From Afifellaceae bacterium (GTDB taxonomy: Bacteria > Pseudomonadota > Alphaproteobacteria > Rhizobiales > Afifellaceae), in contig JANQRH010000017.1 in NCBI GenBank assembly GCA_028284625.1, forward strand, positions 41,277-105,276: a stretch of 64,000 bases of DNA, written 5' to 3'. Of this stretch, positions 8,984 through 18,304 are shown in pieces. The position numbers and the translations under genes were made by a program. Below the pieces are notes generated by a model, which did no database searches, was not told where the DNA came from, and saw nothing but the letters and a program-made list of their open reading frames with translations. Position 1 is the first letter of the stretch. Each line of letters begins with the position of its first letter.

Positions 8984-10207
8984 TCAGCCGCGCGTGCCGT
9001 CTTCCTCGTTGCGAGACTCAACCGAAACGCCGTCCTCAACCTCATCGCTGGGGTGCAGCACCACGACGTCGCCGGGCGCGAGACCCTCGGTGACTTCCGC
9101 GAAGACCGAATCGCGATGGTCGATGGAGACCGGCACAAGCTCCGCCTCGCCGTTGGTCACGCGGAATACCGACCATTGCGTGCCGCTGCGGAAGAGCGCC
9201 GCCAGCGGCACCCGCACGACGTCTTCGCCAAGCCACACGCGGATGCGGACATAGACGCGGAATTCGTGCCCCAGGCGCGCCCAGGCATCGCGCGCGTCGA
9301 GAAGGTCGAGGATCACGTTGACGCGTTGCTCCTCAATGCCGAGCGCCGAAACCTTGGTGAAAGCTGAGGGCTCGACCCGCCGCACTTTGGCGGTAAGCGA
9401 TTCCGCACCGCCCCATCCCTCCACGCGCGCAACCGCCTCCTGCACGACCTGCACGGCGTCGGTCGACAAGAGATCGACGGCGACCTCCATGTCCTGCGGG
9501 TCACCGATCTCCGCAATCAGCGCACCCGCCGTCACGACCTGCGCGCTCTCTGCGTGTACCTTCAGCACCACCCCGTCGACCGGCGCGCGCACAAGTACGC
9601 AGCATGCCGCCTCGCTGGAGCCGTCCTCTACATTCGGTTGGATCAGCCGCGCCTGCGCGCTGTTGAGTTCGTTGCCGCGGAGCGCAAGGTTTGCCTCCGC
9701 CTGCCGCACCTCCGCGCGCGTCATCGCCGCGCGACTGCGTGCCTCGTCCAACGACCGGGCCGAGATCGTGCCGCTGCGCGACAGCCGCTCCGCGCGCTCC
9801 AGATCGGTCTCCGCCAATTGCTGCTCAGCCTCCGCCCGCGCGACCTCCGCCTCAGCCAGACGAACCGCCGCGTCTGCCGCGCCGAGGGCGGCCTGAAGCT
9901 CGCGGCGTGAGCGCACATCGAGGAAAGCCGGCGCGCTAGGACGGATCTCCGCAACGACCGTGTCGCCCCGCACCACCGGATCGCCGACTTCGAGCGGGAA
10001 GCGATCGAGCGCCCCGCCGACCGGCGCGGAGACCCTGTAGACGTCGCGGATGCGCGCAACGCCCTCCTCGTCGACGGTCACTTCAATGGCGCCCTGGTCC
10101 ACAGTTGCCAGATCGACCGCGACCGGCTTCGGTGCCAGCGCATAGACCATGCCGGCCACGATTGCCGCGGCAACAAGGATGTAGATTGTGCGTCTCAGCC
10201 AGTTCAT
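8984..10207 (-). CDS. HlyD/MacA-type periplasmic adaptor subunit of ABC exporter
   Basis: A 407-residue membrane-fusion protein: one N-terminal membrane segment (about 8-24), a split lipoyl/barrel-sandwich domain (VSAPVGGALDRFPLEVGDPV and VRAPVDGVVLKV), a central alpha-helical hairpin rich in Ala/Glu/Arg (about 100-190), and a beta-barrel C-terminal part. Such adaptors couple an inner-membrane FtsX-like permease to the periplasm or an outer-membrane channel. It starts 4 bases after the permease stop, so the two are translationally linked. No outer-membrane TolC partner is in the window. Confidence 0.9.
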   Translation of the reverse strand: MNWLRRTIYILVAAAIVAGMVYALAPKPVAVDLATVDQGAIEVTVDEEGVARIRDVYRVSAPVGGALDRFPLEVGDPVVRGDTVVAEIRPSAPAFLDVRSRRELQAALGAADAAVRLAEAEVARAEAEQQLAETDLERAERLSRSGTISARSLDEARSRAAMTRAEVRQAEANLALRGNELNSAQARLIQPNVEDGSSEAACCVLVRAPVDGVVLKVHAESAQVVTAGALIAEIGDPQDMEVAVDLLSTDAVQVVQEAVARVEGWGGAESLTAKVRRVEPSAFTKVSALGIEEQRVNVILDLLDARDAWARLGHEFRVYVRIRVWLGEDVVRVPLAALFRSGTQWSVFRVTNGEAELVPVSIDHRDSVFAEVTEGLAPGDVVVLHPSDEVEDGVSVESRNEEDGTRG

Positions 10208-10211
10208 GGCG

Positions 10212-12578
10212 CTACTCGCGTGTTTTCAGGACTTCCACTAGGTCGAAGCGGTCGATGCGGCGGCGCACCAGGAGCGCCGATACGAGTGCCGCACTCAAAA
10301 CAACCAGGCTCGCAAAGGCCAGCGTGCGCGACGACACGACCAGCGGAATACGGAAAAGATCGCTCTCAAAGCCGATAATCACGGCATAGGCGAAACCATA
10401 GCCGATCAGCCATCCAAGCGGCTGCGCGGCCGCCACGGCCACGCCCAGCTCCGTCAGGAGCACCTGCGAAACCTCCGCTCGCCGGAACCCCAGCACGCGC
10501 AGCGTCGCAAGCTCGCGGGCGCGCTCTGAGAGTTGGATGCACGCGGAGTTGTAAACGACCCCGAATGCGATGATGACACTCAGAATCACATAAACCATCG
10601 TGCTGATGAGGATGTTCTGCTCGATCGTCTCCTGGAAGAGCCGCCGCGAGACGGTCTGAAGCGCCACGCCCGCAAGCGCCGGCGTCTCCTTGACGCTTGC
10701 GTAGAGTGCGTCCGTCGCTGCTTCGTCGATCTCCAGATGCACGCCGGAGACACGCGGCCCGATACCGGCCAGCCGGTCGAGTGCATCCATGTCCATGAAC
10801 ACCGCAAGGCCGACATAGCTCTGGATGATCTCCGTGACCGGCACGTCGACGATGCGGCGGTCGCCTTCCAGAAGCTCCACCTGAACAAGATCGCCGCGCT
10901 TGACCTCCAGGATGTCCGCGACGCGCTCACCGATCGCCAGCCCTGTCTCCGGCAGAGCGATCGGGCGCATATCCAGATCGAGCACGCGACTGAGATCGGC
11001 GCCGCGCCGCTTGCCGGAGATGCCGAGGCGCCGCTCACGCGGACCGTGGCTGATTTTGACGGCGAGCTCGCGGAACGGCTCGGCGCGAAGCACACCGGGA
11101 AGTTTGGCGACGGCCGGCAGCACCGAAGGCGCCCGCTCCCCTGCAAAGGTCAGCGTCGCGTCCTGCCGTTCGGACTGGAAGTAGATCACATCGATCATGT
11201 AATCGACGGAATCGATGCTGAAGAGCGCCACGACCAACAGCGCCACGGAGAACGACGTTCCGATCGTGCTCATCGCCGCGCGCACCGGCCAGCGCGCGAT
11301 ATGGCGAAGCGCCATCACTGTGAGCTGCGAAAAAAGGCGAACCCGCCTTCCTGCGCTTCCCATGAATTGATGGAACACGGGGGGCGCCGGTGGCCGCATG
11401 GCAACCGCCGGCGCCAGTGCCAAAACGCCGTAGACCGCCTTGGCGGCGCCGGCGATCGCCGCGGCAATCGAGACAAGCGCCGCAACGGCATAGATGTCAG
11501 TGCTCCACCGAAAGATCAGGAATGGGAAGGTGTAGAACTCCGAGTAGATCACCGTCAGCCCGCGACCGAGCCACGTGCCCGCGACAAAGCCGATGACGAC
11601 GCCGACCAGCGCAATCATGATCACCAGCTTGAGATAGTGCCAGGCGATGTCGAACGCGTGGTAGCCGAGCGCCTTCAGGAGCCCGATCTGCTCGCGCTCC
11701 AGCGCGATGAGCCGCGACAGGATCATGTTGATCAGGAACGCCGATACGAGCAGGAAGATCGGCGGAATGACCCGCGCCATGGCCGAAAGCTGCTGCAGCT
11801 CCGAATCGAGAAAAGCGTGCGATATGTGGTCCTTGCGCCCGTAAGCTCCGGTGCCGCCATAAGGCGCGAGGATGTCGTCGAGCTGCTCGATGACCGCCTC
11901 TTCGTTGGCGCCGCGCAAGAGCCTGAGACTGACGGAATCAAACGCCCCCTCAAGGTCGAAACGCCCGGCAAGCGTCCGCTCATTCATCCATAGAACGCCG
12001 AAACGGCGATCATCGGGAAGGAGATCGCCCGGCCCGAGCGCGTAGATGAACTCCGGCGACAGGGCGATGCCGACGACGCGCAGCGGCGTTTTCACGCCGT
12101 CCATCAAGGCATGGAACTCCGTGCCAAGCGCAAAGCCGTGCGCCTCGGCAAAATTCTCGTTGATCACGACCTCAAGGTCGCGGCCGGTGTCCGGCAGCCG
12201 GCCTTGCCGCAGGAAGATGTCGTTCACCGCCGGCTCGCCGCGGTCGGGCAACGAGATGGCCTGGCCTGTCGCCGGCTCCGCCACGCCATCGATGTCGAGG
12301 AGCACCGGCTCGGTGATGCGCAGCTCAACGGCCGCCACGTCGGGGATGGCGCGGATGCGGTCGAGCAGCGTGCGCGGCGCACGCGTCGCCGACGCAAAGA
12401 CATCGCCGAAGCGGTAGCGGTCATAGTAGGCGCGCTGCGTCTCCTCCAGCGAGCGGTAGGAGCCGATCGCCAAGATCAGCGTGGCGACCCCGCACGCCAA
12501 AACCAGCGCAACCGCCAACGCCTGCGCCCACAGGCGGCGGAGATCGCGCACGAGCTTGACGTTAAGGGCGCGCATCAC
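10212..12578 (-). CDS. FtsX-like (MacB/LolC-type) ABC transporter permease
   Basis: A 788-residue permease with two FtsX units: a membrane segment near residues 20-40, a large periplasmic domain, three helices near 265-390, a second membrane segment and periplasmic domain (about 430-640), then three C-terminal helices (ILISTMVYVILSVIIAFG onward). This eight-helix duplicated layout matches the long FtsX/MacB-like permeases paired with a separate ATPase. It sits between the ATPase gene (1 base upstream) and the adaptor gene (4 bases downstream) on the same strand, defining a tripartite exporter. The cargo (lipid, lipoprotein or small molecule) is unknown. Confidence 0.9.
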   Translation of the reverse strand: MMRALNVKLVRDLRRLWAQALAVALVLACGVATLILAIGSYRSLEETQRAYYDRYRFGDVFASATRAPRTLLDRIRAIPDVAAVELRITEPVLLDIDGVAEPATGQAISLPDRGEPAVNDIFLRQGRLPDTGRDLEVVINENFAEAHGFALGTEFHALMDGVKTPLRVVGIALSPEFIYALGPGDLLPDDRRFGVLWMNERTLAGRFDLEGAFDSVSLRLLRGANEEAVIEQLDDILAPYGGTGAYGRKDHISHAFLDSELQQLSAMARVIPPIFLLVSAFLINMILSRLIALEREQIGLLKALGYHAFDIAWHYLKLVIMIALVGVVIGFVAGTWLGRGLTVIYSEFYTFPFLIFRWSTDIYAVAALVSIAAAIAGAAKAVYGVLALAPAVAMRPPAPPVFHQFMGSAGRRVRLFSQLTVMALRHIARWPVRAAMSTIGTSFSVALLVVALFSIDSVDYMIDVIYFQSERQDATLTFAGERAPSVLPAVAKLPGVLRAEPFRELAVKISHGPRERRLGISGKRRGADLSRVLDLDMRPIALPETGLAIGERVADILEVKRGDLVQVELLEGDRRIVDVPVTEIIQSYVGLAVFMDMDALDRLAGIGPRVSGVHLEIDEAATDALYASVKETPALAGVALQTVSRRLFQETIEQNILISTMVYVILSVIIAFGVVYNSACIQLSERARELATLRVLGFRRAEVSQVLLTELGVAVAAAQPLGWLIGYGFAYAVIIGFESDLFRIPLVVSSRTLAFASLVVLSAALVSALLVRRRIDRFDLVEVLKTRE

Positions 12579-12579
12579 A

Positions 12580-13287
12580 TCACCATTCGACCTCCGCCGG
12601 CTCCACGCGTTCCGCGTTTTCGCGCATCTCCGCGATGCGCCCGTCGGAAAAAAAGAAGACCCGGTGCGCGATCTTCTGGATCGCGGCGTTGTGCGTGATG
12701 ATGGCGGTCGATGTGCCCATCTCCGAATTGACGGCGGTCAGCGCCTCAAGGACAAGTACGCCGGTTTTGGAATCGAGCGCGCCGGTCGGCTCGTCGCAGA
12801 GCAATATCTCCGGCCGCTTGGCAATGGCCCGGGCTATCGCCACCCGCTGCTGCTCGCCGCCGGAAAGTTGCGCGGGGAAATGGTCGACCCGCTCCGCCAG
12901 GCCGACGATCCCAAGCGCCTCCTCCGGCGCCATGGGGCGCGGCGCGATCTCGGTGACAAGCGCCACGTTCTCCTTGGCGGTGAGGCTAGGAACGAGATTG
13001 TAGAACTGGAACACGAACCCGACATGATTGCGCCGAAAGAGCGTGAGCTCCCGATCCGAGAAGCCCGTCAGGTCTTCCTCGCCGAAATGCACCTCCCCCG
13101 CCGTGGCGGAATCGAGCCCGCCCAGAATATTGAGAAGAGTCGACTTGCCGCTACCCGATGGGCCGAGCAGCACCGCCAGTTCGCCCTCGTAGAGGACGGC
13201 GTCCACGCCGCGCAGCGCATGCACCGTCACGTCGCCGGTCTGATAGACTTTGGTGAGCCCGCTGACGGTGAAAAGTGGCTTGCCCAT
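12580..13287 (-). CDS. ABC transporter ATP-binding protein (LolD/MacB type)
   Basis: A protein of 235 residues from the ATG at 13287; a GTG 36 bases upstream would give a longer, atypical N-terminus. Walker A is GPSGSGKST, the signature is [15 protein letters not shown], Walker B is [12 protein letters not shown] and the switch His lies in AIITHNAA. The LolD/MacB subtype fits the downstream FtsX-like permease, with a single base between the genes. It is the first gene of the exporter operon, and an FNR/FixK-like box (TTGATctggATCAG on this strand) lies 36-49 bases upstream of its start. Confidence 0.93.
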   Translation of the reverse strand: MGKPLFTVSGLTKVYQTGDVTVHALRGVDAVLYEGELAVLLGPSGSGKSTLLNILGGLDSATAGEVHFGEEDLTGFSDRELTLFRRNHVGFVFQFYNLVPSLTAKENVALVTEIAPRPMAPEEALGIVGLAERVDHFPAQLSGGEQQRVAIARAIAKRPEILLCDEPTGALDSKTGVLVLEALTAVNSEMGTSTAIITHNAAIQKIAHRVFFFSDGRIAEMRENAERVEPAEVEW

Positions 13288-13322
13288 GACCCGATCGGGT
13301 ATTGTTTGCTGGGCGCGGCTCA

Positions 13323-13336
13323 CTGATCCAGATCAA
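13323..13336 (-). promoter_or_regulatory. FNR/FixK-like box upstream of the ABC exporter
   Basis: Read on the minus strand the site is TTGATctggATCAG, matching 9 of 10 positions of the FNR/FixK consensus TTGAT-N4-ATCAA. It lies 36 bases before the proposed ATG of the ATPase gene and about 130 bases before the divergent glutathione transferase gene, so it could serve either. A second site of the same class precedes the universal stress protein gene, which adds support. No -10 element was confirmed. Confidence 0.45.
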
Positions 13337-13462
13337 GTCCCGCCCGGCTGCGTTGCAATGTCACCACCGCGCCGGCGCATCACTGCATCGTTACGGCCCT
13401 TGCCACACCACGCCGCAGACGTCATGTCCATCCCATAACCCGCACCGTCAACCGGACAAGCC

Positions 13463-14092
13463 ATGATCGACCTTTACACCTGGATCACGCCGAACGGCCG
13501 TAAGGCCTCGATTTTCCTCGAAGAACTGGGTGTTCCCTACGAGGCGCATCCCATTGACATCATGAAGGACGATCAGTTCGCGCCGGACTTTTTAAAGATC
13601 GCCCCGAACAACAAAATCCCGGCGATCGTCGACCGCGACAACGGCCTGACGCTGATGGAATCGGGCGCCATCCTGATCTATCTCGCCGACAAGCACGGCC
13701 GCTTCCTGCCGAAGGACGGCGAGCCGCGTTACCGCGTCCTGGAATGGCTGATGTGGCAGATGGGCGGCATCGGGCCGTTTCTCGGCCAGGCCCACCACTT
13801 CCTGCATTTCAACAAAGGCAAGGCGCCCTATGCGGAGGAGCGTTATCGCAAGGAGGCGCGGCGGCTATACGGCGTGCTCGACCGCCGCCTCGAAGGCCGC
13901 GGCTTTTTGGCGGACGAGTATTCCATCGCAGATGTCGCTACCTGGCCGTGGATCACGCGCTTCGCCTGGCAGGATATCGACCTCAACGACTTCCCCAACG
14001 TGAAGCGCTGGTATGTGGAGATCGCCGGCCGGCCTGCGGTGCAGAAGGGCTACCACGTGCCCAAGGTCACCGACGACATTCCAATGCCGTAA
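13463..14092 (+). CDS. Glutathione S-transferase (YfcG/YghU-like)
   Basis: A 209-residue GST with the N-terminal thioredoxin-like domain (MIDLYTWITPNGRKASIFLEE, Thr/Asn at the active-site helix as in nu-class YfcG-like enzymes, PNNKIPAIVD as the cis-Pro segment and ESGAILIYLA as the glutathione-binding ESxAI motif). The C-terminal helical domain includes YSIADVATWPW. Nu-class GSTs show disulphide reductase activity with glutathione. It is divergent from the ABC exporter operon across a 175-bp region holding the FNR-like box. Confidence 0.92.
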   Translation: MIDLYTWITPNGRKASIFLEELGVPYEAHPIDIMKDDQFAPDFLKIAPNNKIPAIVDRDNGLTLMESGAILIYLADKHGRFLPKDGEPRYRVLEWLMWQMGGIGPFLGQAHHFLHFNKGKAPYAEERYRKEARRLYGVLDRRLEGRGFLADEYSIADVATWPWITRFAWQDIDLNDFPNVKRWYVEIAGRPAVQKGYHVPKVTDDIPMP

Positions 14093-14110
14093 CCCACGGC
14101 CTGGCCGCTC

Positions 14111-14839
14111 ATGCCGACGACGCCATCCCTGCCGGACGGATTACGCATCTACGCCGTCGGCGACGTGCACGGCCGCCTCGATTTGTTGCAGGACATGGCG
14201 GCCAACATCCGCCACGACCTTCAAGCCACGCCCGCCGCGCAGTCGCTTGAGATCTATCTGGGCGACTACGTCGATCGTGGCCCGCAATCGTGCCAGGTAG
14301 TCGATTGGCTGATGGACGCGCCGCCGCGCGCCGACCGCCGCATCTGCCTCATCGGCAATCATGAGGAAATGTTCCTCGACGCCGTTGCGGATTCGGTTTC
14401 TCAAGAAACCCTGTCTAACTGGCTGTTCAACGGCGGTGACGCAACGCTCGTCTCTTATGGAATAGATGTCCTGCACGCTTCGCCGACAGCGCAGCGGGCC
14501 GCCTTTGATGAAGCGATCCCGGAGCGCCACACGGCGTTCCTGCGCGATCTGCCGCGCTCCATCGAGTTCGGCAGCTACCTGTTTGTGCATGCCGGCATCA
14601 ATCCCGAGCGCCCGCTGGACGACCAGGACCCGCAGGATTTGGTGTGGATCCGGGAGCCGTTCCACAGCTCCACCGCCGATTTCGGGCGGATCGTCGTGCA
14701 CGGCCACACACCGGTGGAGGAGCCGGACATTCGCCCCAACCGCATCAATATCGACACCGGCGCGGTCTTTACCGGCTGCCTCACCTGCCTGGTGCTTGAG
14801 GGGCAAGGCCATCGCCTCATGCAGACCGAAACTCGGTAA
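14111..14839 (+). CDS. PPP-family metallophosphatase (serine/threonine-type)
   Basis: A 242-residue phosphoesterase with all signature blocks of the bacterial PPP family: VGDVHGR near 17-23, GDYVDRG near 54-60, GNHE near 82-85 and a C-terminal VHGHTPV. These supply the dinuclear metal site. Bacterial members (PrpA/PrpB-like) dephosphorylate Ser/Thr/Tyr phosphoproteins, or nucleoside polyphosphates in some relatives. It starts 18 bases after the GST gene on the same strand. No Ser/Thr kinase is seen in the window, so the substrate is open. Confidence 0.9.
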   Translation: MPTTPSLPDGLRIYAVGDVHGRLDLLQDMAANIRHDLQATPAAQSLEIYLGDYVDRGPQSCQVVDWLMDAPPRADRRICLIGNHEEMFLDAVADSVSQETLSNWLFNGGDATLVSYGIDVLHASPTAQRAAFDEAIPERHTAFLRDLPRSIEFGSYLFVHAGINPERPLDDQDPQDLVWIREPFHSSTADFGRIVVHGHTPVEEPDIRPNRINIDTGAVFTGCLTCLVLEGQGHRLMQTETR

Positions 14840-15044
14840 AGGCACGCACCAAAATACGCGCCGCTTGAGGCCAACCGCCAATTTGGATACACAGCCGGCA
14901 CCCAGGCCGGGCCCCTCTGGCAGCGTCAAGCTGTGATGTCGGACTGGACAAACATGCTGTGGCCCAGCCGATTCTTCCCATTCGGTCACATGGAAGACGA
15001 GGGCTGAAGCGGCGGTCACGTTCGCCAATGGGCACAGGTCCCGT

Positions 15045-15704
15045 ATGCACGAACTCTTTTCGTCGGAGGCGACATCCGCCTTTCTCCAGGTCATCCTGAT
15101 CGACCTGGTGCTTGCCGGCGACAATGCGATCGTCATCGGGCTCGCCGCCGCTGGCCTGCCGCGCGAGCAGCGCAACAAGGCCATCATGGTGGGGATCGCG
15201 GCGGCCACGGCGCTGCGCATCTTCTTTGCCTCCATCACCACCTGGCTGCTCGGCATCGTCGGCCTCCTGCTCGCTGGCGGCATCCTACTTCTGTGGGTCT
15301 GCTGGAAGATGTGGCGCGAGCTTCGCGTCACCTCTGTTGAGGAGCAGGCTGCAGACCGGGCACTGGCCGGCGATGTCGTGAACCCATCGAAGTCGCCGGA
15401 GACCGCCCCACCGCGCAAGACGTTCAAGCAGGCGGCGATACAGATCATCATCGCCGATGTCTCCATGTCGCTCGACAACGTGCTGGCCGTTGCCGGCGCG
15501 GCGCGCGAGCATCCGATGGTGCTGATCTTCGGCTTAGCGCTGTCGATCGCGCTGATGGGGCTTTGCGCCTCCATGATCGCGCGGCTTCTCCACCGCCACC
15601 GGTGGATCGCCTATATCGGCTTGGTGATCATCCTTTATGTGGCGCTGCAGATGATCTGGGAAGGCGGCTGGGAGCTCCGCGGCGCGGTCGCCAGCATGAC
15701 CTGA
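15045..15704 (+). CDS. TerC family membrane protein (YjbE type)
   Basis: A 219-residue integral membrane protein with six to seven helices. Diagnostic are the two inverted-repeat acidic motifs LVLAGDNAIVIGLA near 22-36 and DVSMSLDNVLAVAGA near 137-151, which carry the membrane-embedded Asp/Asn residues of the TerC/Alx family. YjbE-type members are linked to Mn2+ export or metal loading of secreted proteins. A 205-base untranslated stretch precedes it, with structured-looking sequence discussed in the findings. Confidence 0.9.
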   Translation: MHELFSSEATSAFLQVILIDLVLAGDNAIVIGLAAAGLPREQRNKAIMVGIAAATALRIFFASITTWLLGIVGLLLAGGILLLWVCWKMWRELRVTSVEEQAADRALAGDVVNPSKSPETAPPRKTFKQAAIQIIIADVSMSLDNVLAVAGAAREHPMVLIFGLALSIALMGLCASMIARLLHRHRWIAYIGLVIILYVALQMIWEGGWELRGAVASMT

Positions 15705-15734
15705 GGCTGCAACACACCGGCTCAACGCATCCTC

Positions 15735-15781
15735 GGTGTTCATGGGTCCCGGTCCCGACCTGCCGGCCAAACCGGGATGAC
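15735..15781 (-). repeat. Dispersed repeat B, copy 1
   Basis: About 47 bases closely matching, in opposite orientation, the start of a longer element at 47838. Both share GTCATCCCGG... and ...GACCCATGAACACC with a short GC-rich hairpin between (only a few mismatches across the unit). It lies in the intergenic gap downstream of the TerC gene, next to repeat A. It has the look of a REP-like palindromic unit. Confidence 0.75.
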
Positions 15782-15809
15782 AGCTGTTTAGTCAGTGCAG
15801 GCGAGGTTC

Positions 15810-15968
15810 TAACCTCCCCCTTGAGGGGAGGTCGGCGTTTGCAAGGCAAAGCCGCGGCAAACGTCGGGAGGGGGTGAGCGTCGTTCCACTGCGGCTCCGA
15901 AGCTCACCCCTCCCCGAAATCGGCTCGCAAGGCTCACCGATTTCGACCCTCCCTCAAGGGGAGGGTTA
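15810..15968. repeat. Modular palindromic repeat A, copy 1
   Basis: A 159-base element bounded by near-inverted ends TAACCTCCCC / GGGGAGGGTTA. It contains two hairpins: a left head with CGTTTGC...GCAAACG arms and a right head with GAAATCGG...CCGATTTC arms, on a conserved CCTCCCC/GGGGAGG frame. Two other copies are at 23434 and 34708. It has no coding capacity. With repeat B it fills most of the 348-base gap between the TerC and EamA genes. Confidence 0.9.
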
Positions 15969-16052
15969 TCCGGACGTGCAAGCCCCGCCAAGAAACGGGT
16001 GGCGACGCTCTCTCGCGGATGCGATGACGCGGCGGACGCCATTCGAGACGCC

Positions 16053-17006
16053 ATGCCCCCCGCCGACCAAACCGCAACTGCGGAACCGCAATCCGCGATC
16101 AACCCCTCCATGGGGGTCATCGAATGGGTGATGCTCCTGACGCTCTCCGTCTTGTGGGGCGGCTCGTTCTTCTTTGTCGGTGTTGCGGTCACCGCGCTTC
16201 CTACGCTGTCGATCGTAGTTCTGCGTGTCGGCCTGGCGGCACTGACGCTGTGGGCGATCATTCTCGTCATGCGCCGGCCAATCCCCATGACGAGCGAGGT
16301 CTGGATAGCGTTCTTCGGCATGGGCCTGCTCAACAACGTCGTGCCCTTCGGGCTCATCGTCTGGGGTCAACAGACCATCGCCTCCGGCCTTGCCTCGATC
16401 CTGAACGCCACGACGCCGCTCTTCACCGTGATCGTCGCCGGATTGCTTCTCAGCGACGAGCGCATGAATGCGCTGAAGCTGATCGGCGTGACGATCGGTT
16501 TCGTTGGCGTCATCATCATGATCGGCGTCGATGCCCTGTCCGGCCTGACAGGCAATGTATGGGCCCAAATCGCCATTCTCGGCGGTGCGCTTTCATATGC
16601 ATTCGCGGGCGTTTACGGCCGACGCTTCAAGCGGCTTGGCGTCGATCCGCTCCTCACCGCCGCCGGTCAAGTGACGGCCTCCACCATCGTGCTCGCCCCC
16701 GTCGCGATCCTGATCGACCGCCCCTGGAACCTGCCGATGCCGACCGTTTCGATCTGGTCGGCGATCGTCGGGCTCGCCGTCCTGTCCACGGCGCTGGCCT
16801 ATATCCTTTACTTCCAGATTCTCAGGCGCGCCGGGGCGACGAACCTGCTCCTCGTGACGTTCCTTATTCCCGTCTCCGCCATCCTGCTCGGCTCGCTGGT
16901 GCTCGGCGAGCGGCTGGGGTGGGTGCACGCGGCGGGAATGGCGCTGATCGGCCTGGGGCTCGCGGCAATCGACGGGCGCCTCTTCCGAAGCCGCCGCGCC
17001 GCCTGA
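16053..17006 (+). CDS. DMT superfamily transporter (EamA domains)
   Basis: A protein of 317 residues from the ATG at 16053; a later Met at 16110 just before the first helix is also possible. Ten predicted membrane helices form two EamA repeats, beginning WVMLLTLSVLWGGSFFFVGVA and ending in GLGLAAIDGRLF with a basic cytoplasmic tail. Features such as LLNNVVPFGLIVWGQQ and LNATTPLFTV are typical of RhaT/EamA metabolite exporters. Substrates of this family are broad (amino acids, sugars, nucleotides) and cannot be inferred here. Confidence 0.88.
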   Translation: MPPADQTATAEPQSAINPSMGVIEWVMLLTLSVLWGGSFFFVGVAVTALPTLSIVVLRVGLAALTLWAIILVMRRPIPMTSEVWIAFFGMGLLNNVVPFGLIVWGQQTIASGLASILNATTPLFTVIVAGLLLSDERMNALKLIGVTIGFVGVIIMIGVDALSGLTGNVWAQIAILGGALSYAFAGVYGRRFKRLGVDPLLTAAGQVTASTIVLAPVAILIDRPWNLPMPTVSIWSAIVGLAVLSTALAYILYFQILRRAGATNLLLVTFLIPVSAILLGSLVLGERLGWVHAAGMALIGLGLAAIDGRLFRSRRAA

Positions 17007-17099
17007 ATCCGCGCTAGAACTGTCGTGCCGCCCCGATCCTTACTGGGCGTTAACCCGCGTCATGCGACAGAAACCCGTCGCGATCCCTTGGGCCACAAG

Positions 17100-18152
17100 A
17101 TGACGTTTGCCACAGCCGAGGGCAGCTTCCGGGTCGCCGTGATCCTGCCCTGTTACAACGAAGCGCTCACGATTGGGCCGGTGGTGCGCCGGTTCGCCGA
17201 GGTGCTGCCCGATGCGCAGATCTTCGTCTTCGACAATAATTCGACCGACGATACCGCGCGCGCCGCCATGCGCGCCGGAGCGCACGTCTTTCGCGAAGCC
17301 AATCAAGGCAAGGGCAATGTCGTGCGGCGCATGTTTGCGGACATCGACGCCGACATATACGTCATGGCCGATGGCGACGGCACCTATGACCCGGCCGATG
17401 CGCCCTCGCTGGTCAACACGCTCATCACCGAACGCACCGACATGGTGGTCGGCACGCGCCGCCACATCCATCTCGACGCCGGCCGCGCCGGCCACGCCTT
17501 CGGCAACCGCGCATTCAACCTGCTCTATAAATGGCTGTTCGGCGGCGACTTCAGCGACATCTTCTCCGGCTACCGGGCATTCACGCGCCGCTTTGTGAAG
17601 AGCTTCCCCGCCATCTCGTCGGGTTTTGAGATCGAGACTGAGATGTCTGTGCATGCCAGCCAGCTCATGATCCCGGTGTCGGAGATCGAGCTCGCCTACG
17701 GCAAGCGCCAGGAAGGCTCCGCAAGCAAGCTCAGGACCTTCCGCGACGGCTTTCGCATCCTGCGCATGTTCGCAATTCTCTTGAAGGAGACGCGGCCCTT
17801 CGTCTTCTACTCGCTCTTCGCCATGGTCTTTTGGGTGCTGGGGCTGATCCTCATGCTCCCCGTCATCACCACCTGGCTGGAGACCGGATTGGTGCCGCGC
17901 CTTCCGACAGCCGTCGTCTCCACCGGTCTCTTTGTCATCGGCTTCCTGATGGCCGGCAGCGGGCTCGTTCTCGACAGCCTCAGCCGCTCGCGCGTGGAGC
18001 AGAAGCGCATTCTCTTCCTCAATCTGCCGCCGCTGCAGGCGGGCCCGCGTTTTCCGCTTGCGTCGCGGCAACCGGTTGAGGCCCCCGCAGACGCAGTGGC
18101 GGACGCGCCGTCATCCCCGCCCCTGGCGGAACCTGGAATGGCTGGATCCTAA
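17100..18152 (+). CDS. Family 2 glycosyltransferase (polyprenyl-phosphate type)
   Basis: About 350 residues from the ATG at 17100; an in-frame GTG at 17025 would add 25 residues of non-conserved sequence. The catalytic GT2 domain shows VILPCYNEALTIGP, DNNSTDDT and ADGDGTYDP (the DxD-like metal site), then SGYRAF and the QxxRW-like region around KRQEGSASK. Two C-terminal membrane helices (about 245-320) and a Pro/Ala-rich tail follow, as in DPM1/GtrB-like enzymes that load a sugar onto a polyprenyl phosphate. It opens the glycan locus that continues with the next genes. Confidence 0.88.
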   Translation: MTFATAEGSFRVAVILPCYNEALTIGPVVRRFAEVLPDAQIFVFDNNSTDDTARAAMRAGAHVFREANQGKGNVVRRMFADIDADIYVMADGDGTYDPADAPSLVNTLITERTDMVVGTRRHIHLDAGRAGHAFGNRAFNLLYKWLFGGDFSDIFSGYRAFTRRFVKSFPAISSGFEIETEMSVHASQLMIPVSEIELAYGKRQEGSASKLRTFRDGFRILRMFAILLKETRPFVFYSLFAMVFWVLGLILMLPVITTWLETGLVPRLPTAVVSTGLFVIGFLMAGSGLVLDSLSRSRVEQKRILFLNLPPLQAGPRFPLASRQPVEAPADAVADAPSSPPLAEPGMAGS

Positions 18153-18304
18153 GGATCGTGCGGGGTTCGACACCCGCCGCAAGCTGGCGTTAACTGCGAC
18201 TCATTAGATTTTGTGAGGGTTTTGCGCCTAGTTCGGCGTGACTGAGAGGAACCCGGCCCGCCGCCGGGAAAAAACGGCCGATCGCCTGGAGAACCGCGAG
18301 CGCC

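Noticed and set aside
10533..11993. 486-codon open frame on the plus strand
   Set aside because: It is fully antisense to the FtsX-like permease, whose membrane helices and operon position are clear; the translated product is a string of Arg/Asp/His.
14141..15574. 477-codon open frame on the minus strand
   Set aside because: It is antisense to both the PPP phosphatase and the TerC gene, which carry full motif sets.
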